Shown in pieces: positions 7,764 through 16,127 of a DNA stretch of 56,234 nt. How positions within the stretch are numbered: the first letter of the stretch is position 1; the number at the start of each line of letters is the position of its first letter. Position numbers and translations under genes: made by a program. The stretch is from Clostridiales bacterium. Its GTDB lineage: Bacteria; Bacillota; Clostridia; Saccharofermentanales; Saccharofermentanaceae. Under the pieces are notes generated by a model. That model worked only from the letters and a program-made list of their open reading frames with translations. It ran no database searches and was not told the origin of the DNA. The stretch lies in contig JAFRST010000013.1 in assembly GCA_017427465.1 (NCBI GenBank), positions 1 to 56,234 of the forward strand. The letters run 5' to 3'.

Positions 7764-7943
7764 CTTACAGAAGATTCCGTTAACCGATATAAAAACAGAA
7801 TTGATTATGATTACTCGACTGAAGGTTACAGCATAGAAGAAATTAGAAACATGGATTCTTCAGAACGTGAAGAAAAGGGAATCCATTATCTTATTGAAAA
7901 GCCTGAGTCTTTCGAAGAATATGGAGATAATGAGGCTCTGTGA
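7764..7943 (+). pseudogene. headless reading frame coupled to the next gene (possible remnant)
   Basis: A frame is open from 7764 (after a TGA at 7761) to the TGA at 7941-7943 and reads as an acidic, soluble peptide ending in LIEKPESFEEYGDNEAL. The only ATG is at 7851, leaving 30 residues, with no clear ribosome binding site. Its stop overlaps the ATG at 7943 of the downstream gene, as in real operons. It may be the surviving 3' end of a larger gene or a very small gene. The rest of 7711-7940 holds nothing that I recognise. Confidence 0.35.
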
Positions 7944-8737
7944 TGAGAAAGATAAGTATAATCCGAATAGTACTAATAACAATTGCTGCTTTGTTTATTG
8001 CAGTTTTTCTTATACCTATGCCATATTCTCTAACGGACGGGGGATCTACAGGGGTTTGTTCACTTTTCGGATGGGGTTATGATGTGAGGAAGTGTCACGA
8101 GTTATCTGGAGCGAGAGACATTGACGGAGTCTCTTTCAGTTGCTCTCCTTCAACGACAAGTTATAATGTCGGGACCAGAGTTAAAATCTTTGGACTAGTT
8201 GTATTTGATAATACTCACCTTGATCCGCCGTTGAGCGAATTGGACTATGAGGATGAGATTAAAGACCTTATCGCCTATTACAACTCGCATCGGGTTGAAG
8301 ACGTTGAGCTTAGGAGCATTTCTGTTTATCAGAGAGATGCGTTTGATCGTGTTTATTTGAACTTCAGCGACGCGACTAAGATTGAAGTGATCGATGAAAT
8401 AGTTAAAGTTATTAAAGACTATCTTGATGAGCACCCGGAAAGTTTTCTTTATGATCATGATGAACTTATAATAGGTTCCAGGCATAACGAAGTGATAGAA
8501 AAAACAATGAGTTCTGCTACTTTTGAAATATATGAAGTAGAGTATTGTCTTAGTCTTCCTGATAAATCCATAACAGAACTTCAGATGACGTCTAATATGA
8601 TTCCGGAATCTGTTCCTTCAGGTCATATTTTTCAAGATGTTCAGACGATTCGTTTTTATTATTCTGATTCGCTAACAGACGACGAAAGTAAAGTTTTGGG
8701 AAGCATTTATCCGAATGCAGAAATAGTACACGATTAA
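7943..8737 (+). CDS. hypothetical membrane-anchored protein
   Basis: The product of about 264 residues has one N-terminal membrane segment (about residues 5-25, IIRIVLITIAALFIAVFLIP) and a long extracytoplasmic part with no recognised domain. A GTG directly before the ATG at 7943 is an alternative start. The exported part contains CSLFGWGYDVRKCHEL and several acidic stretches. The gene is AT-richer than its neighbours, which hints at a different history. It could be a single-pass protein sensing or binding something outside the cell; no function is assigned. Confidence 0.65.
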   Translation: MRKISIIRIVLITIAALFIAVFLIPMPYSLTDGGSTGVCSLFGWGYDVRKCHELSGARDIDGVSFSCSPSTTSYNVGTRVKIFGLVVFDNTHLDPPLSELDYEDEIKDLIAYYNSHRVEDVELRSISVYQRDAFDRVYLNFSDATKIEVIDEIVKVIKDYLDEHPESFLYDHDELIIGSRHNEVIEKTMSSATFEIYEVEYCLSLPDKSITELQMTSNMIPESVPSGHIFQDVQTIRFYYSDSLTDDESKVLGSIYPNAEIVHD

Positions 8738-8767
8738 GGATTTAATCTGCTTTATCGCGGGTGTATC

Positions 8768-9718
8768 TTAATCTACGCTCAGCAGACCTCGATACACAAC
8801 GTCCTCGTATTCTTCGTATTTTTTCGCTTTCAGCAGGCGCTTGATGTCGCGCTCTTTGCCGTCGAAAAGAGTCTGCCAGTAAGACCAAAGCTCTCTCATC
8901 TTGTATAAGACATTAATGTCAGGTGACATGACCTTCTGATACTCGTGATAGATGGTGTCGTGCAAGCGTTTGAACTTAGCGAAGTCGGTTTCCGCCGTAA
9001 AGCCCTTGAGCTTGTCTGCAAGAGACGGATCTGATATCAGACCTCTGCCCAGCATTACCGGGTCAAGGCTGGTGCCGAACGAACCAGAGTACTCTTCGTA
9101 GTCTTTTGCCGAAAAGATGTTTCCGTTATACACAAGAGGGCATTTGGAATGCTCCAGAGCATATGCGAAATATTCTTTGCGCGGTTCGCCCTTATAAAAG
9201 TCAGATCTTATCCTGGGATGCACGATCAGCTCGCTCACAGGGTACTTGTTAAAGATATCCAAAAGGTCATAGAACTCGTCCGGATTAAAGTAACCGAGTC
9301 TTGTCTTGATGGATATCTTCACGCCGTCAGATTCGGCATAAGAGTAGATGTCATCCAAAAACTTCTGAAGCGCCAATGTCTCGGGCAGGAACCCCGCGCC
9401 TTTGCCCTTCGCGCAGACGGTCCCCGAAGGACATCCGAGATTGAGATTGATCTCCTTGTAGCCCATTGCCTGAAGCTCTCTTGCGCCTTCGATAAAGTGC
9501 TCAGATCTGCATGTGAGGATCTGGGGAACCAGGTAGAAACCTTTGTTATTCTCGGGCGTGACTTCCTTGCGCTCACGGGGCGTTATCGGGCACTTCTCAG
9601 ACGGAGAAATAAACGGCGCAAAATACTTATCAATGTGACCGTAGATCTCATTATAAGCATTGCGGAATATATAATTTGTTATGCCTTCGAGCGGCGCGAA
9701 ATATATCTTCATGAGCAT
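8768..9718 (-). CDS. tRNA-dihydrouridine synthase (Dus family)
   Basis: The 316-residue protein is a flavin-dependent tRNA-uridine reductase. It begins with the FMN-binding segment MKIYFAPLEGITNYIFRNAY, has the N-x-G-C-P catalytic motif in NLNLGCPSGTV followed by GKGAGF, the KTRLGY segment for substrate and FMN binding, LIVHPR, and VMLGRGLISDPS near the C-terminus. It reduces uridine in the tRNA D-loop to dihydrouridine in the cytoplasm. ATG codons at 9718 and 9712 are both possible starts; neither has a good ribosome binding site. The converging plus-strand gene ends at 8737. Confidence 0.9.
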   Translation of the reverse strand: MLMKIYFAPLEGITNYIFRNAYNEIYGHIDKYFAPFISPSEKCPITPRERKEVTPENNKGFYLVPQILTCRSEHFIEGARELQAMGYKEINLNLGCPSGTVCAKGKGAGFLPETLALQKFLDDIYSYAESDGVKISIKTRLGYFNPDEFYDLLDIFNKYPVSELIVHPRIRSDFYKGEPRKEYFAYALEHSKCPLVYNGNIFSAKDYEEYSGSFGTSLDPVMLGRGLISDPSLADKLKGFTAETDFAKFKRLHDTIYHEYQKVMSPDINVLYKMRELWSYWQTLFDGKERDIKRLLKAKKYEEYEDVVYRGLLSVD

Positions 9719-9785
9719 ATTTTATCACGTTTATTATTCGGACAGCAGGAAAGACAAATAACTGCAAAAAGCCGCTTTGAAGGAA

Positions 9786-9794
9786 TGTTATAAT
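9786..9794 (+). promoter_or_regulatory. extended -10 promoter of the CPBP gene
   Basis: TGTTATAAT combines a TG extension with a consensus TATAAT (9789-9794). It lies 40-50 bases before the start of the CPBP gene. No convincing -35 accompanies it, as is common with extended -10 promoters. Confidence 0.55.
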
Positions 9795-9836
9795 GACTTT
9801 GCAAGTATTTAAAACGGAAAAAGAAGGCTTCGGGAT

Positions 9837-10757
9837 GTGCTTATGATAAGAAATGCGCCTGGTCGGAAGAAAACAGTGATCCTGTACATATCCATTACCA
9901 TAGCATTGACTTGGCTCTTACAGTTTATGCCAATAATGCTGGGGCTGGATGTAAGTGACACATCGGTCTCTTCGTTTGATTACGCCTCCATATTCTTTAC
10001 GGTCGGCGGGGTTATGCCGACTCTTGTAGGTATTGTTTTCGTCTTTCTATTTTATTCCAAAGAAGGCATAAAGGCTTTCCTTAAGAAGTGCTTTATCCCT
10101 AACAGATACAGCTTTGTGACCATAGCGGTCGCTTTGGCGCTTGTGTGCTTTGAGGTGCTGGTCACACAGTCCGTCGGAAAGCTTTTCGGGGCTGAAGCGC
10201 TTGGCTTTGAAGGATTGAAATTGATAGGACAGAACCCACTCTATATTTTCTATTTTCTATTTTGGGGATTGATCTCCGGACCTTTATCAGAGGAGTTCGG
10301 CTGGAGAGGTTTTCTGACAGACCAGTTATTCAATAAGAACAAGCTGTTTTTGATGTCTTTGTTTATCGGTTTTATCTGGGGAATCTGGCATTTGCCTTTA
10401 TATTTCTATCCGGCGCAGATCCAGAACGAATGGTTTAAGATCAATCCTTTCCTGGGACTCGCATTTATCATCAGCACAATGAGCGCTGCGCTGGTCTACA
10501 CCGCTATCTATGTGATATCAAGGGGAAAAGTTTTCCCGATATTTTTCCTACATATGTTTAAGAACATCATACTTACGGGAGCCATGATCTATCCGTTCAG
10601 TTTTACATACAAGATTGTTGTCGTTCCGGTAGAGATCATCATCGATCTGATCTTCTATTTTGCTATCTCACATACAGGCTTTTACAAGAAAGCTCTTAAT
10701 GACGTTCAGGTCGCAAATTATCTGAAGACCGGTGTGCCTTCAAGGCAGGGTAAATGA
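9837..10757 (+). CDS. CPBP-family intramembrane metalloprotease
   Basis: The 306-residue polytopic protein keeps all three CPBP motifs: E-E-x-x-x-R in SEEFGWRG (E152, E153, R157), the histidine of motif 2 in WGIWHLP (H185), and H-x-x-x-N in FFLHMFKN (H239, N243). About eight membrane segments are visible. It should be an Rce1-like protease cutting a substrate within the membrane, or take part in peptide maturation or self-protection; no bacteriocin genes are nearby. The GTG at 9837 has AAGAAGG 9 bases upstream; ATG 9843 is the alternative. A three-codon frame at 9835 (Met-Cys-Leu-stop) overlaps this start. Confidence 0.8.
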   Translation: MLMIRNAPGRKKTVILYISITIALTWLLQFMPIMLGLDVSDTSVSSFDYASIFFTVGGVMPTLVGIVFVFLFYSKEGIKAFLKKCFIPNRYSFVTIAVALALVCFEVLVTQSVGKLFGAEALGFEGLKLIGQNPLYIFYFLFWGLISGPLSEEFGWRGFLTDQLFNKNKLFLMSLFIGFIWGIWHLPLYFYPAQIQNEWFKINPFLGLAFIISTMSAALVYTAIYVISRGKVFPIFFLHMFKNIILTGAMIYPFSFTYKIVVVPVEIIIDLIFYFAISHTGFYKKALNDVQVANYLKTGVPSRQGK

Positions 10758-10781
10758 TGAAAACCGGCACAGCAGTTGTTG

Positions 10782-10787
10782 TATAAT
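10782..10787 (+). promoter_or_regulatory. -10 element for dcd
   Basis: TATAAT lies 49 bases before the dcd ATG, in the gap after the CPBP gene. The -35 position has no good match, so strength is uncertain. Confidence 0.4.
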
Positions 10788-10835
10788 ATTGTCGTTGCAA
10801 TACAAAAATCCACAAAGAATAAGGGGTAACCGGAA

Positions 10836-11369
10836 ATGATCTTATCAGACAAAACAATCTGCAAAATGCTCGAAGAGAAAACACTTGTTATCGAACCAGT
10901 TACCAAAGAACAGATTCAGCCTGCGAGCGTAGACATCAGATTAGGCAACACTTTCAGCGTTGTAGATGATTCTCCGTCAGGCGTTATCACATTGGGATCT
11001 CAGATCAACTATAAGACCATTACCACCGATACATATCTAATCTTGCCGGGCCAGTTTGTTTTGGCTACGACGATGGAATATTTTGAGCTCCCTGATAATC
11101 TGACTGCTTTTGTAGAAGGCAGGAGCTCTTTAGGCAGAATGGGTCTTTTTATCCAGAACGCAGGCTGGGTAGATCCCGGATTTAAGGGCGAGATCACGCT
11201 TGAGCTCTACAACGCCAACAGATGCGCGATCGAGCTTAAGAGCGGCAGGAGAGTAGGCCAGCTGGTATTTGCTCTCATGGACGATCACGCCGAGAATCCT
11301 TATGACGGCAAGTATCAGGGCCAGAAGGGCGCGACAGGCTCCAGAGTGTTCCTGGACGCGGATAAATAA
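10836..11369 (+). CDS. dcd: dCTP deaminase
   Basis: The 177-residue protein has the full dCTP deaminase signature: [12 protein letters not shown] (about 29-40), the triphosphate-binding GRSSLGRMG (95-103), [19 protein letters not shown] (108-126) with the catalytic glutamate expected at E123, RVGQLVF, and a C-terminal [12 protein letters not shown] that closes over the substrate. It converts dCTP to dUTP (and ammonia) for thymidylate synthesis. The TAG/NAG-W-x-D-P-G-F pattern resembles the bifunctional deaminase/dUTPase enzymes known in mycobacteria, so direct formation of dUMP is possible. AAGGGG precedes the ATG. Confidence 0.95.
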   Translation: MILSDKTICKMLEEKTLVIEPVTKEQIQPASVDIRLGNTFSVVDDSPSGVITLGSQINYKTITTDTYLILPGQFVLATTMEYFELPDNLTAFVEGRSSLGRMGLFIQNAGWVDPGFKGEITLELYNANRCAIELKSGRRVGQLVFALMDDHAENPYDGKYQGQKGATGSRVFLDADK

Positions 11370-11403
11370 GGAATTATAGCCTGACGGCAGGATCAAAACC
11401 ACT

Positions 11404-12057
11404 ATGAAATACGGTGAATCCACATTCGATATCTTGTATCTTCTTTTCGCGATAATAACAGGCATCGTGATCCTTATAAAGCATCGCAACAAGAACGATG
11501 TCCTTATGGGGACTGCGGCGCTGGTGCTCGGCCTCGGCGACTCTTTCCACCTGATCCCCAGAGTCTTAAACTATTTCATCGATGCTGATTTCACATGGTA
11601 TCTGGGCTTCGGAAAACTCGTCACGTCCATCACCATGACCATCTTCTATATCTTTGTTTTCCGGCTTTATAAGAGTGTCTATAACAAGGACGATAAAAGC
11701 ACCAAGACCACCGGCATCACGATATATGTCCTTGCAATCTTAAGGGTCGCTTTGTGCCTCGCTCCGGGAAACAACTGGTTTACGGGCGAAGGCTCCATGC
11801 TCTGGGCTGTATTGCGCAATCTGCCGTTTATCATCATAGGCTTGATTGTTGTTTGTCTGTATTTCAAAGTCCGTAAGGAAGATAAGTATTTAAGCAGGCT
11901 GTGGCTATATACGACGCTGTCTTTTCTGTTCTATATTCCGGTCGCGGTCTTTGCGTCTTTGCTTCCAATGCTCGGAATGCTCATGCTGCCTAAGACTGTT
12001 TGCTATGTGCTTATGCTGATCTCTTTCATCAGAAAACAGAAGAATACGAATGAGTAA
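11404..12057 (+). CDS. integral membrane protein of unknown function
   Basis: The 217-residue protein is strongly hydrophobic, with about seven predicted membrane segments and short connecting loops. The segment GLGDSFHLIPRVLNYF between the second and third segments carries polar and charged residues (Asp, His, Arg) in the membrane region, as is seen in channel or enzyme-like membrane proteins. I did not recognise the family with certainty. It follows dcd by 34 bases, so they may be co-transcribed, but no functional link is evident. AGGATC lies upstream of the ATG at a long spacing. Confidence 0.7.
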   Translation: MKYGESTFDILYLLFAIITGIVILIKHRNKNDVLMGTAALVLGLGDSFHLIPRVLNYFIDADFTWYLGFGKLVTSITMTIFYIFVFRLYKSVYNKDDKSTKTTGITIYVLAILRVALCLAPGNNWFTGEGSMLWAVLRNLPFIIIGLIVVCLYFKVRKEDKYLSRLWLYTTLSFLFYIPVAVFASLLPMLGMLMLPKTVCYVLMLISFIRKQKNTNE

Positions 12058-12166
12058 GACTTTTTGCGCCCGCAGCGCGCATCTTGATCGGCCATTTATT
12101 CGTTGTTGATACTTGAGGGTTCTTTAGCTAAAATCAATTTAAGAATTCATAAAGCTGGAAACCACT

Positions 12167-12691
12167 GTGAGAAAAGCAACTTCGACATTATTGATCCTGG
12201 CGCTCCTTATGTCTGTCGTATTCGGCTTTGCCGGATGCAGGAAGTACGTTCTTAAGGACTGGTACACAGAAGCACTGAATTACTACCGCGACGGCGTGAG
12301 AAGCGGCTTTCCTATTGATGAACCTGAGAACTTCAAAGTATCAGACGACCTCAAGATCAAGACCAACAATCCCGGATACATGTTATATGACCTCGACGGT
12401 GACGGAGTTGAAGAACTCCTTATCGGCCTGATCGACAACAGCGCGAAAACGAAGTTTACGAGCATCGTTGTCTATCACACCGAGAAAGGTCCCTATTGCA
12501 TGTTCAGCGGCGGAAACGGTGATTATTACTATCTTTGCGCAGATGGTGTCATTAAGCAGGAGATAACGTCATTCCGGACGAACACCCCGGAGCTGTTCTA
12601 TAGATTTGATCCGAAAAGCAATTCTTTTACGCGCATTGAAGGTGACGGCAAGTACATTCCGCTCAAATGGGATCTTACTCCATTTAAATAA
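12167..12691 (+). CDS. lipoprotein of unknown function
   Basis: A GTG start is needed to include the signal: MRKATSTLLILALLMSVVFGFAGC, a lipobox (FAGC) with the lipid-attachment Cys at about residue 24. The 174-residue protein contains YDLDGDGVEELLIGL, a short D-x-D-G-D-G-x-E-E-L motif of the type found in calcium-binding or FG-GAP-like surface repeats. It should be tethered to the outer face of the membrane. No enzyme motif was seen. The preceding 109 bases after the 11404 gene hold no clear promoter. Confidence 0.7.
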   Translation: MRKATSTLLILALLMSVVFGFAGCRKYVLKDWYTEALNYYRDGVRSGFPIDEPENFKVSDDLKIKTNNPGYMLYDLDGDGVEELLIGLIDNSAKTKFTSIVVYHTEKGPYCMFSGGNGDYYYLCADGVIKQEITSFRTNTPELFYRFDPKSNSFTRIEGDGKYIPLKWDLTPFK

Positions 12692-12717
12692 ACACTTTTT
12701 CAGCAAGGAGGCCCTTT

Positions 12718-13443
12718 ATGGCAGCATTTCAACCGCTCTTGATCCAGGATATCGGTGATAATGAGAATCCTTTCGGCTACGCCGGAACAGATGCAAACGG
12801 CAACCTGATCGCGGATCCTTTAGACAACGGGATCTCGAACTGTGTAAGAGCCTGCGGAATCGCTATTTACCGCAAGACTGTAAACGATAAGGAATTCAGA
12901 CAGACGCTCAGGGCTTCTGACATTGATATCGATTGCTATATTACTGACAGCCGTATAATTGTCCGCTGTGACAAATACGATAAAGGCGGCACGTGGACCG
13001 GCGGCTTAACGGCTCTTGCTCTCAATGCTGTAGAACGCGCTGCAGCCAACAGAAGGACCAGAGGCAAGACCTTCCTCGGTCATATCAGATACGAGTGGGT
13101 TTCCGCGGTAGCTTACATGAGCAAGGATAAAGCAGGATTGTTCAGCAGCGCTATCCGTGAGTTAAGGATTCTCTTAGTGAATACCGACAAAACCAAGTAT
13201 TTATATGTGATCAGCTTCAAAGAAAACACGGATACGATCCGGCTTGCTAATGACATCCTCCATAAGCTTGTAGATTACAGAGCCAGGATGAAGGATGAGA
13301 AGACACCCGAGGAGGATGCTTTCTACAAGAAATATGCCACGGCGAGGATCCCCCACGATTCTAATCCGAATAATGTCAGCAGCGTCAGCATCCCTCAGTA
13401 TTATTTTGCTCCTTCCGGACAGAAATTCAGACCGGAGGCATAA
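12718..13443 (+). CDS. conserved hypothetical protein of unknown function
   Basis: The 241-residue protein starts at an ATG with a strong AAGGAGG eight bases before it. It is soluble, without signal peptide or membrane segment. The central part contains GGTWTGGLTALALNAVERAAANRR and a KTKYLYVISFKENTDTIRLANDI segment that suggests a PH-like or similar small mixed fold, but I cannot assign a family. The GNAT gene follows with a 3-base gap, so the two are co-transcribed and perhaps related in function. Confidence 0.65.
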   Translation: MAAFQPLLIQDIGDNENPFGYAGTDANGNLIADPLDNGISNCVRACGIAIYRKTVNDKEFRQTLRASDIDIDCYITDSRIIVRCDKYDKGGTWTGGLTALALNAVERAAANRRTRGKTFLGHIRYEWVSAVAYMSKDKAGLFSSAIRELRILLVNTDKTKYLYVISFKENTDTIRLANDILHKLVDYRARMKDEKTPEEDAFYKKYATARIPHDSNPNNVSSVSIPQYYFAPSGQKFRPEA

Positions 13444-13446
13444 GCT

Positions 13447-13971
13447 TTGGAGCCTGTTATCGTAACCCCGCGCCTTTTCCTGCGCGAAATGAACATGGAC
13501 GACTACGAGGCACTTTACGCAGTCCTCGCGGATACATCCATCATGCAGCACTATCCCTATACCTTTGACGAAGAACGTGTGAAGGCCTGGATCGAGCGCA
13601 ATATGAACCGTTACAAAGACAACGGCTTCGGCCTTTGGGCTGTCTGCCTTAAGGAGACCGGAGAGATGATCGGCGACTGCGGCTTAACCCTCCAGAACAT
13701 CGAAGGCGAGATGCTTCCCGAGATCGGCTATCACATCCGCGCAGACCAACAGCACAAGGGCTACGCGAAAGAAGCAGCTGCGGCAGTCCGCGACTGGGCC
13801 TTCATGAATACCGGCTATCCGGCACTCTACTCGTACTGCAAATATACCAACGTCGGTTCATATAAAACGGCGGAGTCGATAGGCATGGTTTTCGAGAAGG
13901 AATATCCTGATAAAGACAATGAGATCACGCACGTGTCCGTCATAAGGCGCGAGATGTGGTCAAAGGATTAA
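13447..13971 (+). CDS. GNAT acetyltransferase, RimJ/RimL-like
   Basis: This 174-residue protein has the arrangement of RimJ/RimL-type acetyltransferases: TPRLFLREMNMDDYEALYAV at the start, GLWAVCLKETGEMIGDCGL in the middle, the acetyl-CoA motif IGYHIRADQQHKGYAKEAAA at about residues 96-115, and a NVGSYKTAESIGM element. Such enzymes acetylate protein N-termini or small amines. TTG 13447 is used as start, with GGAGG eight bases upstream. A terminator hairpin at 14024-14054 lies just beyond its end. Confidence 0.85.
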   Translation: MEPVIVTPRLFLREMNMDDYEALYAVLADTSIMQHYPYTFDEERVKAWIERNMNRYKDNGFGLWAVCLKETGEMIGDCGLTLQNIEGEMLPEIGYHIRADQQHKGYAKEAAAAVRDWAFMNTGYPALYSYCKYTNVGSYKTAESIGMVFEKEYPDKDNEITHVSVIRREMWSKD

Positions 13972-14023
13972 AGGCCGCGAGCTTCGGTTTTTGCGGGGCT
14001 TGATTAAATCTGCAATATAAGTG

Positions 14024-14056
14024 AAAGGGTTGCCTCTGGTGAGACAACCCTTTTGT
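14024..14056. terminator. Rho-independent terminator between converging genes
   Basis: AAAGGGTTG (14024-14032) pairs with CAACCCTTT (14045-14053), followed by TTGTTATTTG. It can end the GNAT transcript and, in the other direction, that of the GH3 gene, whose stop is at 14072. Confidence 0.75.
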
Positions 14057-14071
14057 TATTTGTTTTTGTAA

Positions 14072-15937
14072 TCAGGAATCCTGATATGCGTTCCAGCCGA
14101 CATCGTGCCAGCACTTGCCCGTGCCAATCTGGTTTACGCTCGAATAGTAGGGCATCGGGAGAGTGCCTTCAAGAGATGCCTTCTTGGTCAGCACATCCGC
14201 AATGGCATTGCCGCCCTCGGTTCCGGGCAGGTAGAGCATGATGCATGAATCCCACTGGCCGATATATTCGTCGATTATCACATTGCGCCCTGCAACAATG
14301 AGCGTCAATGTGGGAAGGCCGGAATCTCGAGCCAGATTGATGGCTTCCTTGTTTCCGCTAAGACCGAGACTTCCGGTAAGAGAGAGGTCTGCCGTATCGC
14401 CGTACCATTCGGCATAAGGCTTCTCACCAATGCAGAGGATCACCATATCGCAGGTACTGATCTGGCTCTTGTCAGTTACTACTTCGAAGCCGTTTTCCTT
14501 TGCAGCTTTTTGGAGCGCTTCAAGAATAGAATTGCCCTCAGCCCAGTGCTTTTCATCAATGCCGTAATAATTGTGCATGTCTGCATCAGAGACACCCTGC
14601 CACCAGTATGTCCAGCCGCCGCAGAGCGCACCTACATCATCGGCTGCAGGACCCGTAACGAATACTCTCATGCCGGGCTCGATGTACATGTTCTTTCCTA
14701 CCTTCAAAGGCACGTAGGACTCAGCTGCAAGCTCGCGCGCAACGCTGTGTGACTTCTCGCTTCCGAAGCTGTAAGAAGGCTCCAGATCCTCAAGATACGG
14801 ATCGTCGAAAAGCCCCGCTTCCTTCTTGACCCTGATTATCCTCGTGACTGCGTCATTGATCCGATCTTCGCTGATCTTTCCTTCGTTGACGCCGTCGATT
14901 ATATACTGCAGCGCAGCCTCGTGCTCCGTGGATGTCATGAACATATCGATGCCCGCATTAACGCCTAAGATGACATTCTCCTTGTAAGAAGAACCGGAGC
15001 AATTCATGATCGAATCCCAGTCGGTCAGGACAATGCCCTCAAAACCCATGTCTTCCTTAAGATAAGTGATGTATTTGGTATTCTCGTGCATCTTCGTGCC
15101 GTTGAGCGATGAGTGCGAGAGCATGATCACCTGCACGCCTTCATCTATGAGTGCCTGATATATCCCGAGCTGCTCCTGGATCTGCGCTTCCGTGAGCTCG
15201 GCGTTGCCTCTGTCGAGAAGCATTATAAGCGGGTCCTCACCCGTGTTGAAAGCTGTCATGCCGTCACCGAAAAAGTGCTTGGGGCAGACGATTATCCCTT
15301 CCGACAAAAGTCCCTTCGTATATGCCGTAGACATATTGATGACCCTCTTACTGTCAGACGAATAAGACTCGTAAGTCCTTCCCCATCTCGGGTCATTTGC
15401 CGTAGCTACGCAGGGCGCGAAATTAAGCAGCATTCCGGTATGTGCGATGTCGCTTCCGACGACCTTGCCGTACTTTTCCGCGAGATCATTGTCATTAGCA
15501 GCACCAACGTTGATGTTGTGCGGGAAGATAACACAGCCCGATGCGAAATTAACTCCGTGAACGCTGTCATTACCGTAGATAAACGGTATCTTCGCATCAG
15601 ACATCATCGCGTAATCCTGGTAGTCATTGACGATAGCTTTCCATTCCTCCACAGACGGCATCGGCCAGTCGTCGATCCTTCCCAGGACCGAACCGTAATC
15701 GGTATCACTCATAACAGACGGCAGCGTGTTATTAATGGTCGGCTGCATCATCTGCGCAGCCTTCTGCTCGAGCGTAAGAGCAGCGCAGATCTCTTCCGGC
15801 GTCATCTCCGCATAGTTCAGAACTTCTGTGTTCTGAACAGTGACGTTACTTTCAGTCACAGTTTTCCCTGAAGAACACGCAGTAGTTACTGCAAGCGAGA
15901 CCAGCAACAAACAAGCCAGCACTTTTTTAGTCTTCAT
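14072..15937 (-). CDS. glycoside hydrolase family 3 lipoprotein (beta-glycosidase)
   Basis: The 621-residue protein carries a lipoprotein signal with the lipobox TTAC (Cys21), so it should sit on the outer face of the cell membrane. The GH3 barrel shows NFAPCVATANDPRWGRTYES, the conserved KHFFGDG (220-226) that is KHF-x-G-D/G in the family, and the nucleophile in IVLTDWDS (D306). The C-terminal alpha/beta domain follows after about residue 400. GH3 enzymes release terminal beta-linked sugars (glucose, xylose or GlcNAc); the specificity is unknown. GAGGTAAC precedes the ATG. It probably feeds sugars to a transporter like that at 35.8-41.3 kb. Confidence 0.9.
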   Translation of the reverse strand: MKTKKVLACLLLVSLAVTTACSSGKTVTESNVTVQNTEVLNYAEMTPEEICAALTLEQKAAQMMQPTINNTLPSVMSDTDYGSVLGRIDDWPMPSVEEWKAIVNDYQDYAMMSDAKIPFIYGNDSVHGVNFASGCVIFPHNINVGAANDNDLAEKYGKVVGSDIAHTGMLLNFAPCVATANDPRWGRTYESYSSDSKRVINMSTAYTKGLLSEGIIVCPKHFFGDGMTAFNTGEDPLIMLLDRGNAELTEAQIQEQLGIYQALIDEGVQVIMLSHSSLNGTKMHENTKYITYLKEDMGFEGIVLTDWDSIMNCSGSSYKENVILGVNAGIDMFMTSTEHEAALQYIIDGVNEGKISEDRINDAVTRIIRVKKEAGLFDDPYLEDLEPSYSFGSEKSHSVARELAAESYVPLKVGKNMYIEPGMRVFVTGPAADDVGALCGGWTYWWQGVSDADMHNYYGIDEKHWAEGNSILEALQKAAKENGFEVVTDKSQISTCDMVILCIGEKPYAEWYGDTADLSLTGSLGLSGNKEAINLARDSGLPTLTLIVAGRNVIIDEYIGQWDSCIMLYLPGTEGGNAIADVLTKKASLEGTLPMPYYSSVNQIGTGKCWHDVGWNAYQDS

Positions 15938-15966
15938 AAGTTACCTCAAAAAAGTCAAAAGATAAA

Positions 15967-15975
15967 ATTATTATA
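15967..15975 (-). promoter_or_regulatory. -10 element for the GH3 gene
   Basis: On the minus strand TGTTATAAT (TATAAT at 15970-15975) is an extended -10 just 33 bases before the ATG. The -35 region is not conserved. No operator-like repeat is seen here. Confidence 0.45.
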
Positions 15976-16064
15976 ACATTTAGATCTTATCTCCATCGAG
16001 GACACTGCGGGCAGCGCCTGCTAAGCTCTGTGTTGAAGGCCGGATTTTGTCTGCAACAGAGAAA

Positions 16065-16088
16065 GGCTGCCTCTTTTTTGAGACAGCC
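16065..16088 (-). terminator. probable terminator after the GGDEF gene
   Basis: GGCTG-C-CTC pairs with GAG-A-CAGCC around a six-base loop, with one mismatch, and minus-strand TTTCTCTGTT follows. It lies about 40 bases past the stop of the gene at 16128. The T-run is imperfect, so it may be leaky. Confidence 0.5.
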
Positions 16089-16127
16089 CCGCTCCAGTCA
16101 TTATGAGAAAATTAATGGAAGGTGTTT

